DNA of 14,663 bases from an uncultured Limnohabitans sp. Lineage in GTDB: Bacteria; Pseudomonadota; Gammaproteobacteria; Burkholderiales; Burkholderiaceae_C. Of this stretch, positions 1-5,846 are shown piece after piece (the stretch's first letter is position 1; the number at the start of each line of letters is the position of its first letter). The notes below the pieces were generated by a model, which saw only the letters and a program-made list of their open reading frames with translations, made no database searches and was not told where the DNA came from. The DNA is taken from the NCBI RefSeq assembly GCF_937889215.1, contig NZ_CALBEX010000260.1:1-14663 (forward strand). Reading direction: 5' to 3'. The translations under genes were made by a program, and so were the position numbers.

Positions 1-2
1 TT

Positions 3-398
3 TCGTCCAGCTTGATGTACTTTGCGGAAAACGAACACCAACCTGATAAATTTGCCTCCATCCCGGACGCTATTTATTGGGCGGTCATCACCTTGACCAC
101 CGTGGGTTACGGCGATGTGTCGCCCGTGACCTGGGTGGGCAAGGCCATCAGCATCGTCACCGCCTTCATGGGTGTTTGCACGGTGGCCATGCTGACCGGT
201 ATCGTGGCTTCAGCGTTTTCAAATCAGTTGGCTCGGCGCAAGGTGATTTTTGAGGCTGAGCTGCGCGAGGCCATGTCGGATGGTGTGCTCAGCGAGCAGG
301 AGCGGCGGCAATTGGAAAGCCTCAAAACCGAATTCAACCTCAGCGATGAACAAGTCCAGGCCTTGATGGCCAAAGTGGGCCGCGAGCGCAAGTCTTGA
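3..398 (+). CDS. Voltage-gated-type potassium channel, C-terminal part (left end cut off)
   Basis: This is the C-terminal part of an inner-membrane K+ channel; the reading frame is open to the left edge, so the N-terminus and any S1-S4 sensor lie outside the window. The visible protein shows a pore helix running into the selectivity filter TTVGYGD, followed by a hydrophobic S6-like helix (AISIVTAFMGVCTVAMLTGI). This order is diagnostic of the tetrameric K+ channel family. After S6 comes a charged cytoplasmic tail of about 55 residues, with alternating Glu/Arg/Leu and the phrase DGVLSEQERRQLESL, resembling a short coiled-coil or SHOCT-like oligomerisation segment. The stop TGA at 396-398 faces the SH3 gene. 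Physiological role (membrane-potential or K+ control) is inferred from family only. The TTG/ATG pair at 12-17 is internal to the domain and is not the true start. Confidence 0.9.
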   Translation, partial: SSSLMYFAENEHQPDKFASIPDAIYWAVITLTTVGYGDVSPVTWVGKAISIVTAFMGVCTVAMLTGIVASAFSNQLARRKVIFEAELREAMSDGVLSEQERRQLESLKTEFNLSDEQVQALMAKVGRERKS

Positions 399-420
399 GC
401 GGGACTGTATTCGGCCCCAG

Positions 421-439
421 CACCGCACCGAGCGCGGTG
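421..439. terminator. Hairpin between convergent K+ channel and SH3 genes
   Basis: CACCGC (421-426) and GCGGTG (434-439) form a perfect 6-bp stem with a 7-base loop in the 42-bp gap between two convergent stops. Neither side has a clear T-run, so it is a candidate bidirectional terminator or 3' end stabiliser rather than a canonical intrinsic terminator. Confidence 0.35.
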
Positions 440-440
440 A

Positions 441-938
441 TCACCAACCCCAAAGCAGCTTTTTAGAGATCCAGCCGTTCGGGCCATCGGCGCGCTCGAC
501 GCGCACCCAACCCGCCCGCTTTTCTTGGGTGCGAACCAGTTCGCCGTATTGGGCTTTGCCAACGATGCGGCCTTGTGTGCTGGGGCTGCTGCGCACGTTG
601 GCGGCCTTGGACTTCACGATGTGATGAGGTGAGCGTGCCGTCAGGGCATGGGCGACCCAGCCCGAGTCGCCTTCGAAATCACGCACTTTCAGCCAACGGC
701 CTTGGCGTTTTTGCACTTGCAGCGGGTAGCCTTTTTTCAGTTCCCAGAGGATGTCGTGTTGGGTGCCTGGGCCACTGCGCATGTTCAAAATAGGACCCTT
801 GACGCTCACCATGCTGGCGGCAGACGTGCTTTGTGCCAGCGTCATGGGCGCAGTCAGTGCACCCATGGCGGCCAAAAGGCAGCTGGCGATGGTGCGTGTC
901 AGGGTGTGTCGAGAAAGGGAGGTGTCTGCCCAAATCAT
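441..938 (-). CDS. Secreted protein with two bacterial SH3 domains
   Basis: Predicted 165-residue exported protein. Residues 1-36 form a signal peptide: charged N-terminus with Arg10 and Arg15, hydrophobic core TIASCLLAAMGALTAPM, and a likely cleavage after the Ala of TLAQ or a few residues later. The mature part is two SH3b-like repeats, about residues 43-100 and 106-163. They carry the repeated signatures LNMRSGPGT and ANVRSSPST and the Trp-rich ends DSGWVAH and PNGWISKK. Such SH3_3/SH3_4 proteins usually bind peptidoglycan or act as envelope adaptors, so a periplasmic role is likely but the partner is unknown. The ATG at 938 was chosen because it begins the signal peptide and has AAGGA about 10 bases upstream. 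In-frame starts further upstream would add a non-hydrophobic, low-quality extension. The gene converges on the K+ channel; nothing links the two functionally. Confidence 0.85.
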   Translation of the reverse strand: MIWADTSLSRHTLTRTIASCLLAAMGALTAPMTLAQSTSAASMVSVKGPILNMRSGPGTQHDILWELKKGYPLQVQKRQGRWLKVRDFEGDSGWVAHALTARSPHHIVKSKAANVRSSPSTQGRIVGKAQYGELVRTQEKRAGWVRVERADGPNGWISKKLLWGW

Positions 939-974
939 CCGGTGAATTTCCTTGTTCAATAAAGAGGTGAGAGC

Positions 975-989
975 TTTGGCGTGGCCAAA
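975..989. promoter_or_regulatory. 15-bp perfect palindrome in the SH3 gene leader
   Basis: TTTGGC, a GTG spacer, then GCCAAA forms a perfect inverted repeat whose near edge lies 36 bases upstream of the SH3-protein ATG. It could be a repressor operator, or in RNA a small hairpin with a 3-base loop in the 5' leader. No matching second copy was seen in the window and the regulator is unknown. Confidence 0.35.
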
Positions 990-1364
990 ACCGAAACAAG
1001 AGGCGTCCTCGAAGGGGTGACGCCAAGGCAATTCAGTCTAGTCGATGCTGATCGCCTGTGCGCTAAAAACCATGCTGTCATTCGGGAAAGGTTTGAAAAG
1101 ACGCCTGTTGACCAAAACCCTGTAGCCTAGATGCGCGCCAGCAAGGTGTGGCCACGTAAGCTTGTTGTTGGCCCGACCCCATGGTGTTTGCATGGGTGCT
1201 TTGATTTCAGCCATTCCTCGCAGGTCTGGCCTTTGGGGTCAGATGTTTCGTCCGCTTAGAGCGCCGCATTTTTTCAAAGGGCGGTGGTTGATCGGCCGCA
1301 CGTCGGACTTGAAGGCGCCGACCTACAAAAGACGCACCACAAGCCTTGAGTTGAAGACTTCTCT

Positions 1365-1387
1365 GTGGCGAACCAATGGCTTGCCAC
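1365..1387 (-). terminator. Hairpin just downstream of sbtA
   Basis: On the minus strand a 23-base dyad begins GTGGC and ends GCCAC. It can pair over 10 positions with one mismatch and one G-T wobble, leaving a 3-base loop. It begins 13 bases past the sbtA stop, where a transcript end is expected. No T-run follows, so it is a terminator-like or RNA-protecting hairpin, not a canonical intrinsic terminator. Confidence 0.35.
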
Positions 1388-1400
1388 CCGACCTGCGAGC

Positions 1401-2417
1401 TCAGCTCAGCACCGCTTGCGCCACCGCCAAATAGGCCGGTATGCCCAACACGATGTTCAGCGGAAAGGTCAAACCCAAACTCAGGCCGAAATACAGTGCA
1501 GGCTTGGCTTCGGGCAAGGCGGTGCGCAGCACGGCGGGTACGGCGATATAGGACGCACTGGCCGCCAACACCATGAGCAAGGCCCCGTCGCCCGCGCCCA
1601 GATTCAAGACAACCGCCAGACCCAAGGCCAGCGTCGCATGAACGATGGGGCCGATCACCGCATAAGCGACCAGCACGGGCGACTGGCCCTTGACTTGTGG
1701 CAGGTTTCGCGCCGCCATCAAGCCCATGTCCAGCAAAAAGAACGCGAGCATGCCTTTGAAGAGGTCCACCGAAAAGGGTGCCATCGCCGCTTGTCCGGAC
1801 TCGCCAGTGATCAGCCCGATCACCATGGCCCCCAGCAGCAGCAACTGCGCGCCATCGGTGAAGGACTCGTGCAAGATTTTGCCCACCGACGCCCCAGCAG
1901 GCGCGGCAGGCGCGGCAGGCCCAGCCAGTGCGGCCTCGCCGCCCGCTTGCGACACCACGCCCGAGGCCTGTTTTTGCCGCAATGAATTGGCCAACACCAC
2001 CGCCAGAATGATGGCGGGTGACTCCATCAAGGCCATGGCCGCGGCCATGTGTCCGCCATAAGGCACGCCTTGGTTCTCCAGCGTCTGAACCGCCGTGACA
2101 AAGGTCACCGCGCTCACCGAGCCGTAAGTGGCGGCCACGGCCGCTGCGTCAAAACCCGAGACAAAGCGCCGCAGCACGGCGTAACCGATGAGTGGGATGA
2201 CGATGGCCAGTGCCACCGCAGCCGCCAGGCTGATGCCCACGCTGGCCGTCAGGCCCGATTGCGACAGCGCAAAACCGCCTTTCAGGCCCAGGGCCATCAA
2301 CAGGTAGAGCGATAAAAAGCGGGAGATGGCGGGCGGGATCTCGAGGTTGGATTTGACGGTGCCGGCCAGCACGCCGAAGATGAAAAAGAGGATGGCCGGG
2401 TCGATCAGATTTTGCAT
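1401..2417 (-). CDS. sbtA: Sodium-dependent bicarbonate permease, SbtA family
   Basis: Integral inner-membrane transporter of 338 residues, the normal size for the Sbt_1 family (PF05982, formerly DUF897). The protein is almost continuously hydrophobic and has the inverted-repeat organisation of the family. The first half carries GSVSAVTF (residues 99-106), the second ASASYIAVPAVLR (286-298); these paired loops form the Na+/HCO3- site in cyanobacterial SbtA. The halves are joined by a Gly/Ala/Pro-rich cytoplasmic linker (about 150-177), partly made by a 9-bp tandem repeat. The start at 2417 has AAGGA 8 bases upstream and begins in the family-typical NLIDPAILFF. A start at 2441 would overlap the predicted -10 box. 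No PII-like sbtB gene is adjacent. Divergent from a CbbR/CmpR-like regulator, it is probably controlled by inorganic carbon or a related metabolite. In a heterotroph the substrate could be another small carboxylate; bicarbonate is inferred from family. Confidence 0.88.
   Translation of the reverse strand: MQNLIDPAILFFIFGVLAGTVKSNLEIPPAISRFLSLYLLMALGLKGGFALSQSGLTASVGISLAAAVALAIVIPLIGYAVLRRFVSGFDAAAVAATYGSVSAVTFVTAVQTLENQGVPYGGHMAAAMALMESPAIILAVVLANSLRQKQASGVVSQAGGEAALAGPAAPAAPAGASVGKILHESFTDGAQLLLLGAMVIGLITGESGQAAMAPFSVDLFKGMLAFFLLDMGLMAARNLPQVKGQSPVLVAYAVIGPIVHATLALGLAVVLNLGAGDGALLMVLAASASYIAVPAVLRTALPEAKPALYFGLSLGLTFPLNIVLGIPAYLAVAQAVLS
1897..1923. repeat. 9-bp tandem repeat inside sbtA linker
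   Basis: The unit GCAGGCGCG occurs twice exactly (1897-1905, 1906-1914) and a third time with two changes (1915-1923). Read on the minus strand it encodes the PAAPAAPAG part of the linker between the two halves of SbtA. Because the unit is 9 bases, copy-number slippage would change linker length without breaking the frame. Confidence 0.7.
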
Positions 2418-2436
2418 GGGGGTGTTCCTTGCGCCG

Positions 2437-2465
2437 ATCATAGAAACGGACGTGACACTTGTAAA
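2437..2465 (-). promoter_or_regulatory. Predicted sigma70-type promoter of sbtA
   Basis: On the minus strand, -35 TTTACA (2465-2460) and -10 TATGAT (2442-2437) are separated by exactly 17 bases. The expected transcription start is near 2430, giving a leader of about 12 bases that contains the AAGGA ribosome site. Match to consensus is good for both boxes. Confidence 0.6.
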
Positions 2466-2473
2466 ATCGATTC

Positions 2474-2486
2474 TTCAACCCTTGAA
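2474..2486. promoter_or_regulatory. LysR-type T-N11-A dyad, proximal to sbtA
   Basis: TTCAA-CCC-TTGAA is a perfect 13-bp dyad with the T-N11-A form expected for LysR-family operators. Its centre (2480) lies about 50 bases upstream of the predicted sbtA start, just outside the -35 box, a usual position for an activation half-site of a LysR activator. Confidence 0.5.
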
Positions 2487-2487
2487 T

Positions 2488-2503
2488 ATAGATAAAAGTC
2501 TAT
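2488..2503. promoter_or_regulatory. Dyad overlapping the lysR start, distal sbtA site
   Basis: ATAGA-TAAAAG-TCTAT is a perfect 5-bp-arm dyad whose right arm overlaps the ATG of the LysR gene. Its centre is about 65 bases upstream of the predicted sbtA start, the classical recognition-site position for LysR proteins. Its location also suits negative autoregulation of the LysR gene. Confidence 0.45.
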
Positions 2504-3398
2504 GAACGTCAGCTTCCGTCAATTGCGATTGTTTCTGGCCTTGGCCGAAACCGGCAGCGTCAGCGCCGCAGCCAAAGTGATGCACGTCACCCAGCCCACG
2601 GCCTCGATGCAGCTCAAGGACATCAGCGAATCCGTGGGTTTGCCGCTGTACGAGCTGGTGGGCAAAAAACTCTACCTGACCGAGGTAGGCCAAGAACTGG
2701 CGCAGACCGCCCGCGCCGTGGCGCACACCTGGGATGCGTTTGAACAAAACGTGGACGCCGCCAAGGGCTTGTCGCGCGGCAAGCTGCGGGTGGCGGTGGT
2801 GAGCACGGCCAAGTACTTCATGCCGCACCTGATCGGCAGCTTTTGCAAGCGGCATCCGGCCATTGACGTGTCACTGGAAATTTTGAACCGCGACGGCGTG
2901 GTGCAACGCTTGCGTGACAACCTGGACGACCTGTACATCATGTCCATGCCGCCCAAAGACATGGACCTTGGCGACGAGGCCTTCATGCCCAACCCGATTG
3001 TGGTGATCGCGCCCACGTCCGACCCGCTGGCCAAGCGCAGCGCCGTGCCTTTGCAAGAGTTGGCTGAGCGGCGCTTCATCTTCCGCGAAAAAGGCTCTGG
3101 TACCCGCATGGCCGCTGACCAGTTTTTTCGGCAGATGAAGTTCCGCCCCGATGTGCGGCTGGAGTTGGGCAGCAACGAAGCCATCAAGGAGTCGGTGGCC
3201 GGTGGCTTGGGCGTGGGTGTGGTCTCGCGCCACGCTTTGCATGGGCATCAAAAAGAAAACGGCGTCAGCGTGATCGATGTGCAGGGCTTTCCCCTGCCCT
3301 CAGCGTGGCACATTGTCTACCCGGCTGGCAAAAAACTGTCGCCTCTGGCCCAAGCGTTCAAGCAGCATGTGCTCCAGCAAATCAGCCGGCGCAAGTGA
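2502..3398 (+). CDS. LysR-family transcription regulator, CbbR/CmpR-like
   Basis: A 298-residue cytoplasmic DNA-binding regulator of normal LysR length. Residues 4-63 form the winged helix-turn-helix (FRQLRLFLALAETGSVSAAA, then VTQPTASMQLKDISESVG). Residues about 92-295 form the periplasmic-binding-protein-like effector domain. The segment FIFREKGSGTRMAADQFF (about 189-206) closely resembles the effector loop of CbbR/CmpR regulators of CO2 fixation and bicarbonate uptake genes. Divergence from sbtA, with two dyads between them, makes sbtA the obvious target. The ATG at 2502 is the standard LysR N-terminus, yet no Shine-Dalgarno sequence precedes it and a TATAGAT box lies just upstream, so the message may be leaderless or nearly so. 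The specific inducer and any target beyond sbtA cannot be read from the sequence. Confidence 0.9.
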   Translation: MNVSFRQLRLFLALAETGSVSAAAKVMHVTQPTASMQLKDISESVGLPLYELVGKKLYLTEVGQELAQTARAVAHTWDAFEQNVDAAKGLSRGKLRVAVVSTAKYFMPHLIGSFCKRHPAIDVSLEILNRDGVVQRLRDNLDDLYIMSMPPKDMDLGDEAFMPNPIVVIAPTSDPLAKRSAVPLQELAERRFIFREKGSGTRMAADQFFRQMKFRPDVRLELGSNEAIKESVAGGLGVGVVSRHALHGHQKENGVSVIDVQGFPLPSAWHIVYPAGKKLSPLAQAFKQHVLQQISRRK

Positions 3399-3410
3399 GG
3401 CGGAGCTCAC
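3395..3410. terminator. Small dyad spanning both convergent stops (lysR / photolyase)
   Basis: GTGAG (3395-3399) and CTCAC (3406-3410) form a 5-bp stem around a 6-base loop. The TGA of the LysR gene sits in the left arm and the stop of the photolyase gene, read on the other strand, in the right arm. The genes are only 8 bases apart. The stem is short and lacks T-runs, so a role in termination is weakly supported. Confidence 0.2.
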
Positions 3411-4945
3411 ACCCCGTCCAGCCCTTCCCGCGTCGCATCCGCCTGCGCCCGAATTTGCGTTTTGTCTTCTTCGCTCATTCGGCTCACATGCTTGACCATG
3501 AGCGCGGTGCGCGGGTTGCCGGCAAAGTCTTGTTCGTGCCGGATCAAAAAGTCCCAGTACAGCGTGGTCATGGGGCAAGCGTTGGGGCCGCTGCGCACCT
3601 CGGGTTGGTAGCGGCAGCCTTTGCAGTAGTTGCTCATGCGGCTGATGTACTGGCCGCTGGCCACATAGGGTTTGCTGGTGAAGCGCCCGCCGTTCGCGTG
3701 CAAGGCCATGCCCAGGGTGTTGGGCGTTTCCACCCATTCGACCGCGTCGACGTACATGGCGCGGTACCAGGCGCTGACCTGCTGCGGTGACAGCCCGGCC
3801 AGCACCGCAAACTGCCCTGTCACCATGAGGCGCTGGATGTGGTGCGCGTAGCCGTGTTGCAGGCTTTGGCCGATGGTGGCTTGCATGCAGGCCATGTGCG
3901 TCTCACCCGTCCAGTACCACTTGGGCAGGTCGCGGCTGTGGCCGTAGTGGTTGGCTTCTGCCATGTGGGGCATGTCCAGCCAATACACACCGCGAATGAA
4001 CTCGCGCCAGCCCAGCACTTGGCGGATGAAGCCCTCGACACTCGCCAGTGGCAAGTGGCGCGCGTGGTAAGCCTGCTCCGCCGCGACGATCACCTCACGC
4101 GGGTGGAGCAAATGCAGGTTCAGGCTGCTGCCCACCAGCGCGTGCCAGCCAAAGGGCAGCGTGGTCCACATGGCGTCTTGCCAGGCACCAAAGTTTTCGA
4201 GGCGCTGGTCGATGAAGTGCTGCAAAGCCATCAGCGCGTCCTCCCGAGTCACGGGCCAGGCAAAGTGGTCGAGCGTGCCGGGGTGGCCGGCATAGCGCGT
4301 GCGAACCAGTGCGATCACGTCTTGCGTCACGCGGTCAGGCGCAAAGCGGGCGGTCGGGGGCACGGTGCCCGGGCCTTTGGCGCCAAAGCCTTTGCGGTTC
4401 TCGGCATCAAAATTCCATTGCCCGCCAATCGGCTCTTTGCCTTCCATCAGGATGCCGTGGCGTTTGCGCATCTCACGGTAAAAGAACTCCATGCGCAGCT
4501 CTTTTTTGTCGCCTGCCCACTTGGCAAACTCGGCGCGGCTGCACAAAAAGTGCGTGTCGCTCACCCAGCGCAGCAGTACCTGGGCCTGCGCCGCGGCGTC
4601 TTCGATCAGTCGCTCCATGCGCCAGGCCCCGGCTTCCATCACCACCAGGGCTTGGGGCGGCTCGGTGCTCAAGGCCCGGGCCAAGCGCCCTGCATAGTCC
4701 GGGGGCAGCTCGGTGTCGTCCGCCTTCATATAGGTGCAGGGCCAGCGGCGGCGGTGTGCTTCGTTGGCAAAATGCCGCATGCCCGACAAGAAAATCGCGA
4801 TCCGGGCCTGGTGGTTCCAGACTTCATCGGCCTCGCTGTCGGCCTCGATCATCAAGAGCCGGTCTTGAGCGGGGTCAAAGTCGGCCAAGGCCGGGTTGTC
4901 CCAGCCGAGCTGGTCGCCCAAAACCAAAATCAGGTGACGTGTCAT
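3407..4945 (-). CDS. phrB: Iron-sulfur bacterial photolyase/cryptochrome (PhrB/CryB class)
   Basis: A 512-residue flavoprotein of the FeS-BCP (CryPro/PhrB) group, whose characterised members use blue light and FAD to repair (6-4) photoproducts and carry a ribityllumazine antenna. The N-terminal Rossmann-like domain begins LILVLGDQL; the C-terminal helical FAD domain holds GWREFIRGVYW and AMYVDAVEWVETPNT. Four cysteines, C353, C441, C444 and C457, match the [4Fe-4S] ligands of Agrobacterium PhrB (350, 438, 441, 454, cited from memory) with identical spacing of 88, 3 and 13. Cofactor-site integrity therefore looks complete. The start ATG at 4945 is the family N-terminus; the ribosome site is weak (AAGG immediately adjacent), which suggests coupling to the DUF2256 gene 36 bases upstream. 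It ends 8 bases from the convergent LysR gene. A purely signalling (CryB-like) role cannot be excluded. Confidence 0.93.
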   Translation of the reverse strand: MTRHLILVLGDQLGWDNPALADFDPAQDRLLMIEADSEADEVWNHQARIAIFLSGMRHFANEAHRRRWPCTYMKADDTELPPDYAGRLARALSTEPPQALVVMEAGAWRMERLIEDAAAQAQVLLRWVSDTHFLCSRAEFAKWAGDKKELRMEFFYREMRKRHGILMEGKEPIGGQWNFDAENRKGFGAKGPGTVPPTARFAPDRVTQDVIALVRTRYAGHPGTLDHFAWPVTREDALMALQHFIDQRLENFGAWQDAMWTTLPFGWHALVGSSLNLHLLHPREVIVAAEQAYHARHLPLASVEGFIRQVLGWREFIRGVYWLDMPHMAEANHYGHSRDLPKWYWTGETHMACMQATIGQSLQHGYAHHIQRLMVTGQFAVLAGLSPQQVSAWYRAMYVDAVEWVETPNTLGMALHANGGRFTSKPYVASGQYISRMSNYCKGCRYQPEVRSGPNACPMTTLYWDFLIRHEQDFAGNPRTALMVKHVSRMSEEDKTQIRAQADATREGLDGV

Positions 4946-4981
4946 GCCTTGTCTTTCATGAGGGCGTTCAGGGTGGGCGGG

Positions 4982-5152
4982 TCAGGGGCGGGGGGCTTTG
5001 GCCTTGTCGGCACGGCAGCGGTCGCTGCAGTACAACACGCTGTCCCAGTTTTTGGCCCAGCTTTTGCGCCATGACATGGCGCGGCCGCAGACTGCACAGG
5101 GTTTCTGTGGCAAGTCCTGCTTGTTTCCTTTATAACCCGAGGGCTTGGGCAT
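4982..5152 (-). CDS. DUF2256 small zinc-ribbon protein
   Basis: A 56-residue cytoplasmic protein with two cysteine pairs, C19-x2-C22 and C42-x3-C46, separated by the conserved core SWRKSWAKNWDSVLYCSDRC. This is the whole of the DUF2256 family (PF10013), a predicted zinc-binding knuckle of unknown function often found next to or fused with PhrB-type photolyases. The ATG at 5152 is chosen because GGAGAAG lies at 5162-5156, at ideal spacing; a TTG four codons upstream has no such site. The gene leads the minus-strand photolyase transcript, divergent from the peroxidase operon. A role in photolyase assembly or DNA-lesion handling is only an inference from this repeated pairing. Confidence 0.88.
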   Translation of the reverse strand: MPKPSGYKGNKQDLPQKPCAVCGRAMSWRKSWAKNWDSVLYCSDRCRADKAKAPRP

Positions 5153-5180
5153 GCACTTCTCCAATGAAAAAGGGGTTGGC

Positions 5181-5209
5181 GTGACAATCTGGCCAAAGAA
5201 GTCTAAACT
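5181..5209 (+). promoter_or_regulatory. Predicted promoter of the peroxidase-lipid operon
   Basis: GTGACA (5181-5186) and TAAACT (5204-5209) are separated by 17 bases, giving a sigma70-like promoter with a start expected near 5216. The -35 is one base from TTGACA-type promoters in the TGACA core. The motif is not a clear match to the ECF (ChrR-type) consensus that I remember. Confidence 0.45.
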
Positions 5210-5219
5210 GATCGGTCAC
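5181..5219. promoter_or_regulatory. GTGAC/GTCAC symmetric elements in divergent control region
   Basis: GTGAC at 5181-5185 and its complement GTCAC at 5215-5219 flank the whole predicted operon promoter in opposite orientation, within the 88 bases shared by the photolyase and peroxidase transcripts. They may be paired binding sites for one regulator serving both directions, or -35-like elements for each strand. The arms are only 5 bases, so chance is possible. Confidence 0.25.
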
Positions 5220-5240
5220 AAAATGAATTTTGAAGTGCAA

Positions 5241-5846
5241 ATGAACCACTCTTGGGTAAATAAATGGGGCGCCGGGCTGTCCATGGCTTTGTTGGCTGCT
5301 GTGCTGGGATTGGGCTTGGAAGTGGCGCAGGCCAGCCCTGCCAAGGGCACCGCCGCCGTGGCTTGCCCTGCCATCCTGAACCACACGTTTGACCGCTTGC
5401 AAGACGAAAAACCACAGTCGCTGTGCCAGTATGCCGGCCAAGTGGTGCTGGTGGTCAACACCGCCAGTTTTTGTGGTTTCACCCCCCAATACAAAGGCCT
5501 GGAGAAGCTGAACACGGGCTACAAAAGCCAAGGCTTGGTGGTGCTGGGCTTTCCGTCCAACGACTTTTCTCAAGAAAAGGGCAGCAACAAAGACATCGCC
5601 GACTTTTGCGAGAGCACCTTTGGCGTGAAGTTCCCGATGTTCACCAAAACCCAGGTCACGGGCGCCGGTGCTGCGCCGCTGTTCAAACAGCTCGCGGCGC
5701 AAACCGGTCAGCAGCCACGCTGGAACTTTCACAAATACCTGATCGGCCGTGACGGCCGGGTCATTGACCAATACAGCAGCCTCACTGGACCGGACAGCAA
5801 AACCTTGATCTCTGCCATTGACCTGGCCTTGAAAGCCAAGCCATGA
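5241..5846 (+). CDS. Periplasmic glutathione peroxidase family protein
   Basis: A 201-residue thiol peroxidase of the GPx family (PF00255), predicted to reduce organic and lipid hydroperoxides using thioredoxin or a similar thiol donor. Residues 1-31 are a signal peptide (hydrophobic core GLSMALLAAVLGLGL, cleavage after VAQA), placing it in the periplasm, unlike the usual cytoplasmic BtuE/GpxA. The peroxidatic Cys78 lies in NTASFCGFT. Gln111 (in FSQEKGS) and Trp161-Asn162 (in RWNFHKYLI) complete the catalytic tetrad. Cys123 in DFCESTFG could be the resolving cysteine. The start at 5241 has GAAG upstream and begins the signal peptide; the ATG at 5223 is a possible alternative but would lie only about 7 bases from the predicted transcription start. 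First gene of the nine-gene operon, it overlaps the next by ATGA. It suits protection of envelope lipids against photo-oxidative peroxides. Confidence 0.9.
   Translation: MNHSWVNKWGAGLSMALLAAVLGLGLEVAQASPAKGTAAVACPAILNHTFDRLQDEKPQSLCQYAGQVVLVVNTASFCGFTPQYKGLEKLNTGYKSQGLVVLGFPSNDFSQEKGSNKDIADFCESTFGVKFPMFTKTQVTGAGAAPLFKQLAAQTGQQPRWNFHKYLIGRDGRVIDQYSSLTGPDSKTLISAIDLALKAKP

Larger units (their letters stand above)
939..1400. other. 462-bp region without a convincing gene
   Basis: The stretch lies between the SH3-protein start and the sbtA stop. A possible 90-codon plus-strand frame (1162-1434) has no recognisable domain, no ribosome site and runs into the 3' end of sbtA, so it is not annotated. 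The region holds the leader and presumably the promoter of the SH3 gene, the 975-989 palindrome, and the 1365-1387 hairpin downstream of sbtA. No tRNA, repeat family or conserved small RNA was recognised. Confidence 0.6.

Noticed and set aside
1239..1279. CGCT-TAG-AGCG hairpin followed by ATTTTTTC, like an intrinsic terminator
   Set aside because: The stem has only 4 bp, is separated from the T-run, and there is no plus-strand gene ending nearby.
1162..1434. 90-codon plus-strand frame in the gap before sbtA
   Set aside because: It has no ribosome site and no homology pattern, and it overlaps the end of sbtA antisense.
3839..5074. Plus-strand open frame of 411 codons opposite the photolyase
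   Set aside because: It has no domain signal and is fully covered by the photolyase and DUF2256 genes, whose cysteine motifs and starts are convincing.
5209..5214. TGATCG resembling the -35 element of ChrR-controlled sigma-E promoters
   Set aside because: No suitable -10 element was found at the expected distance, and the motif overlaps the end of a better sigma70-like promoter.
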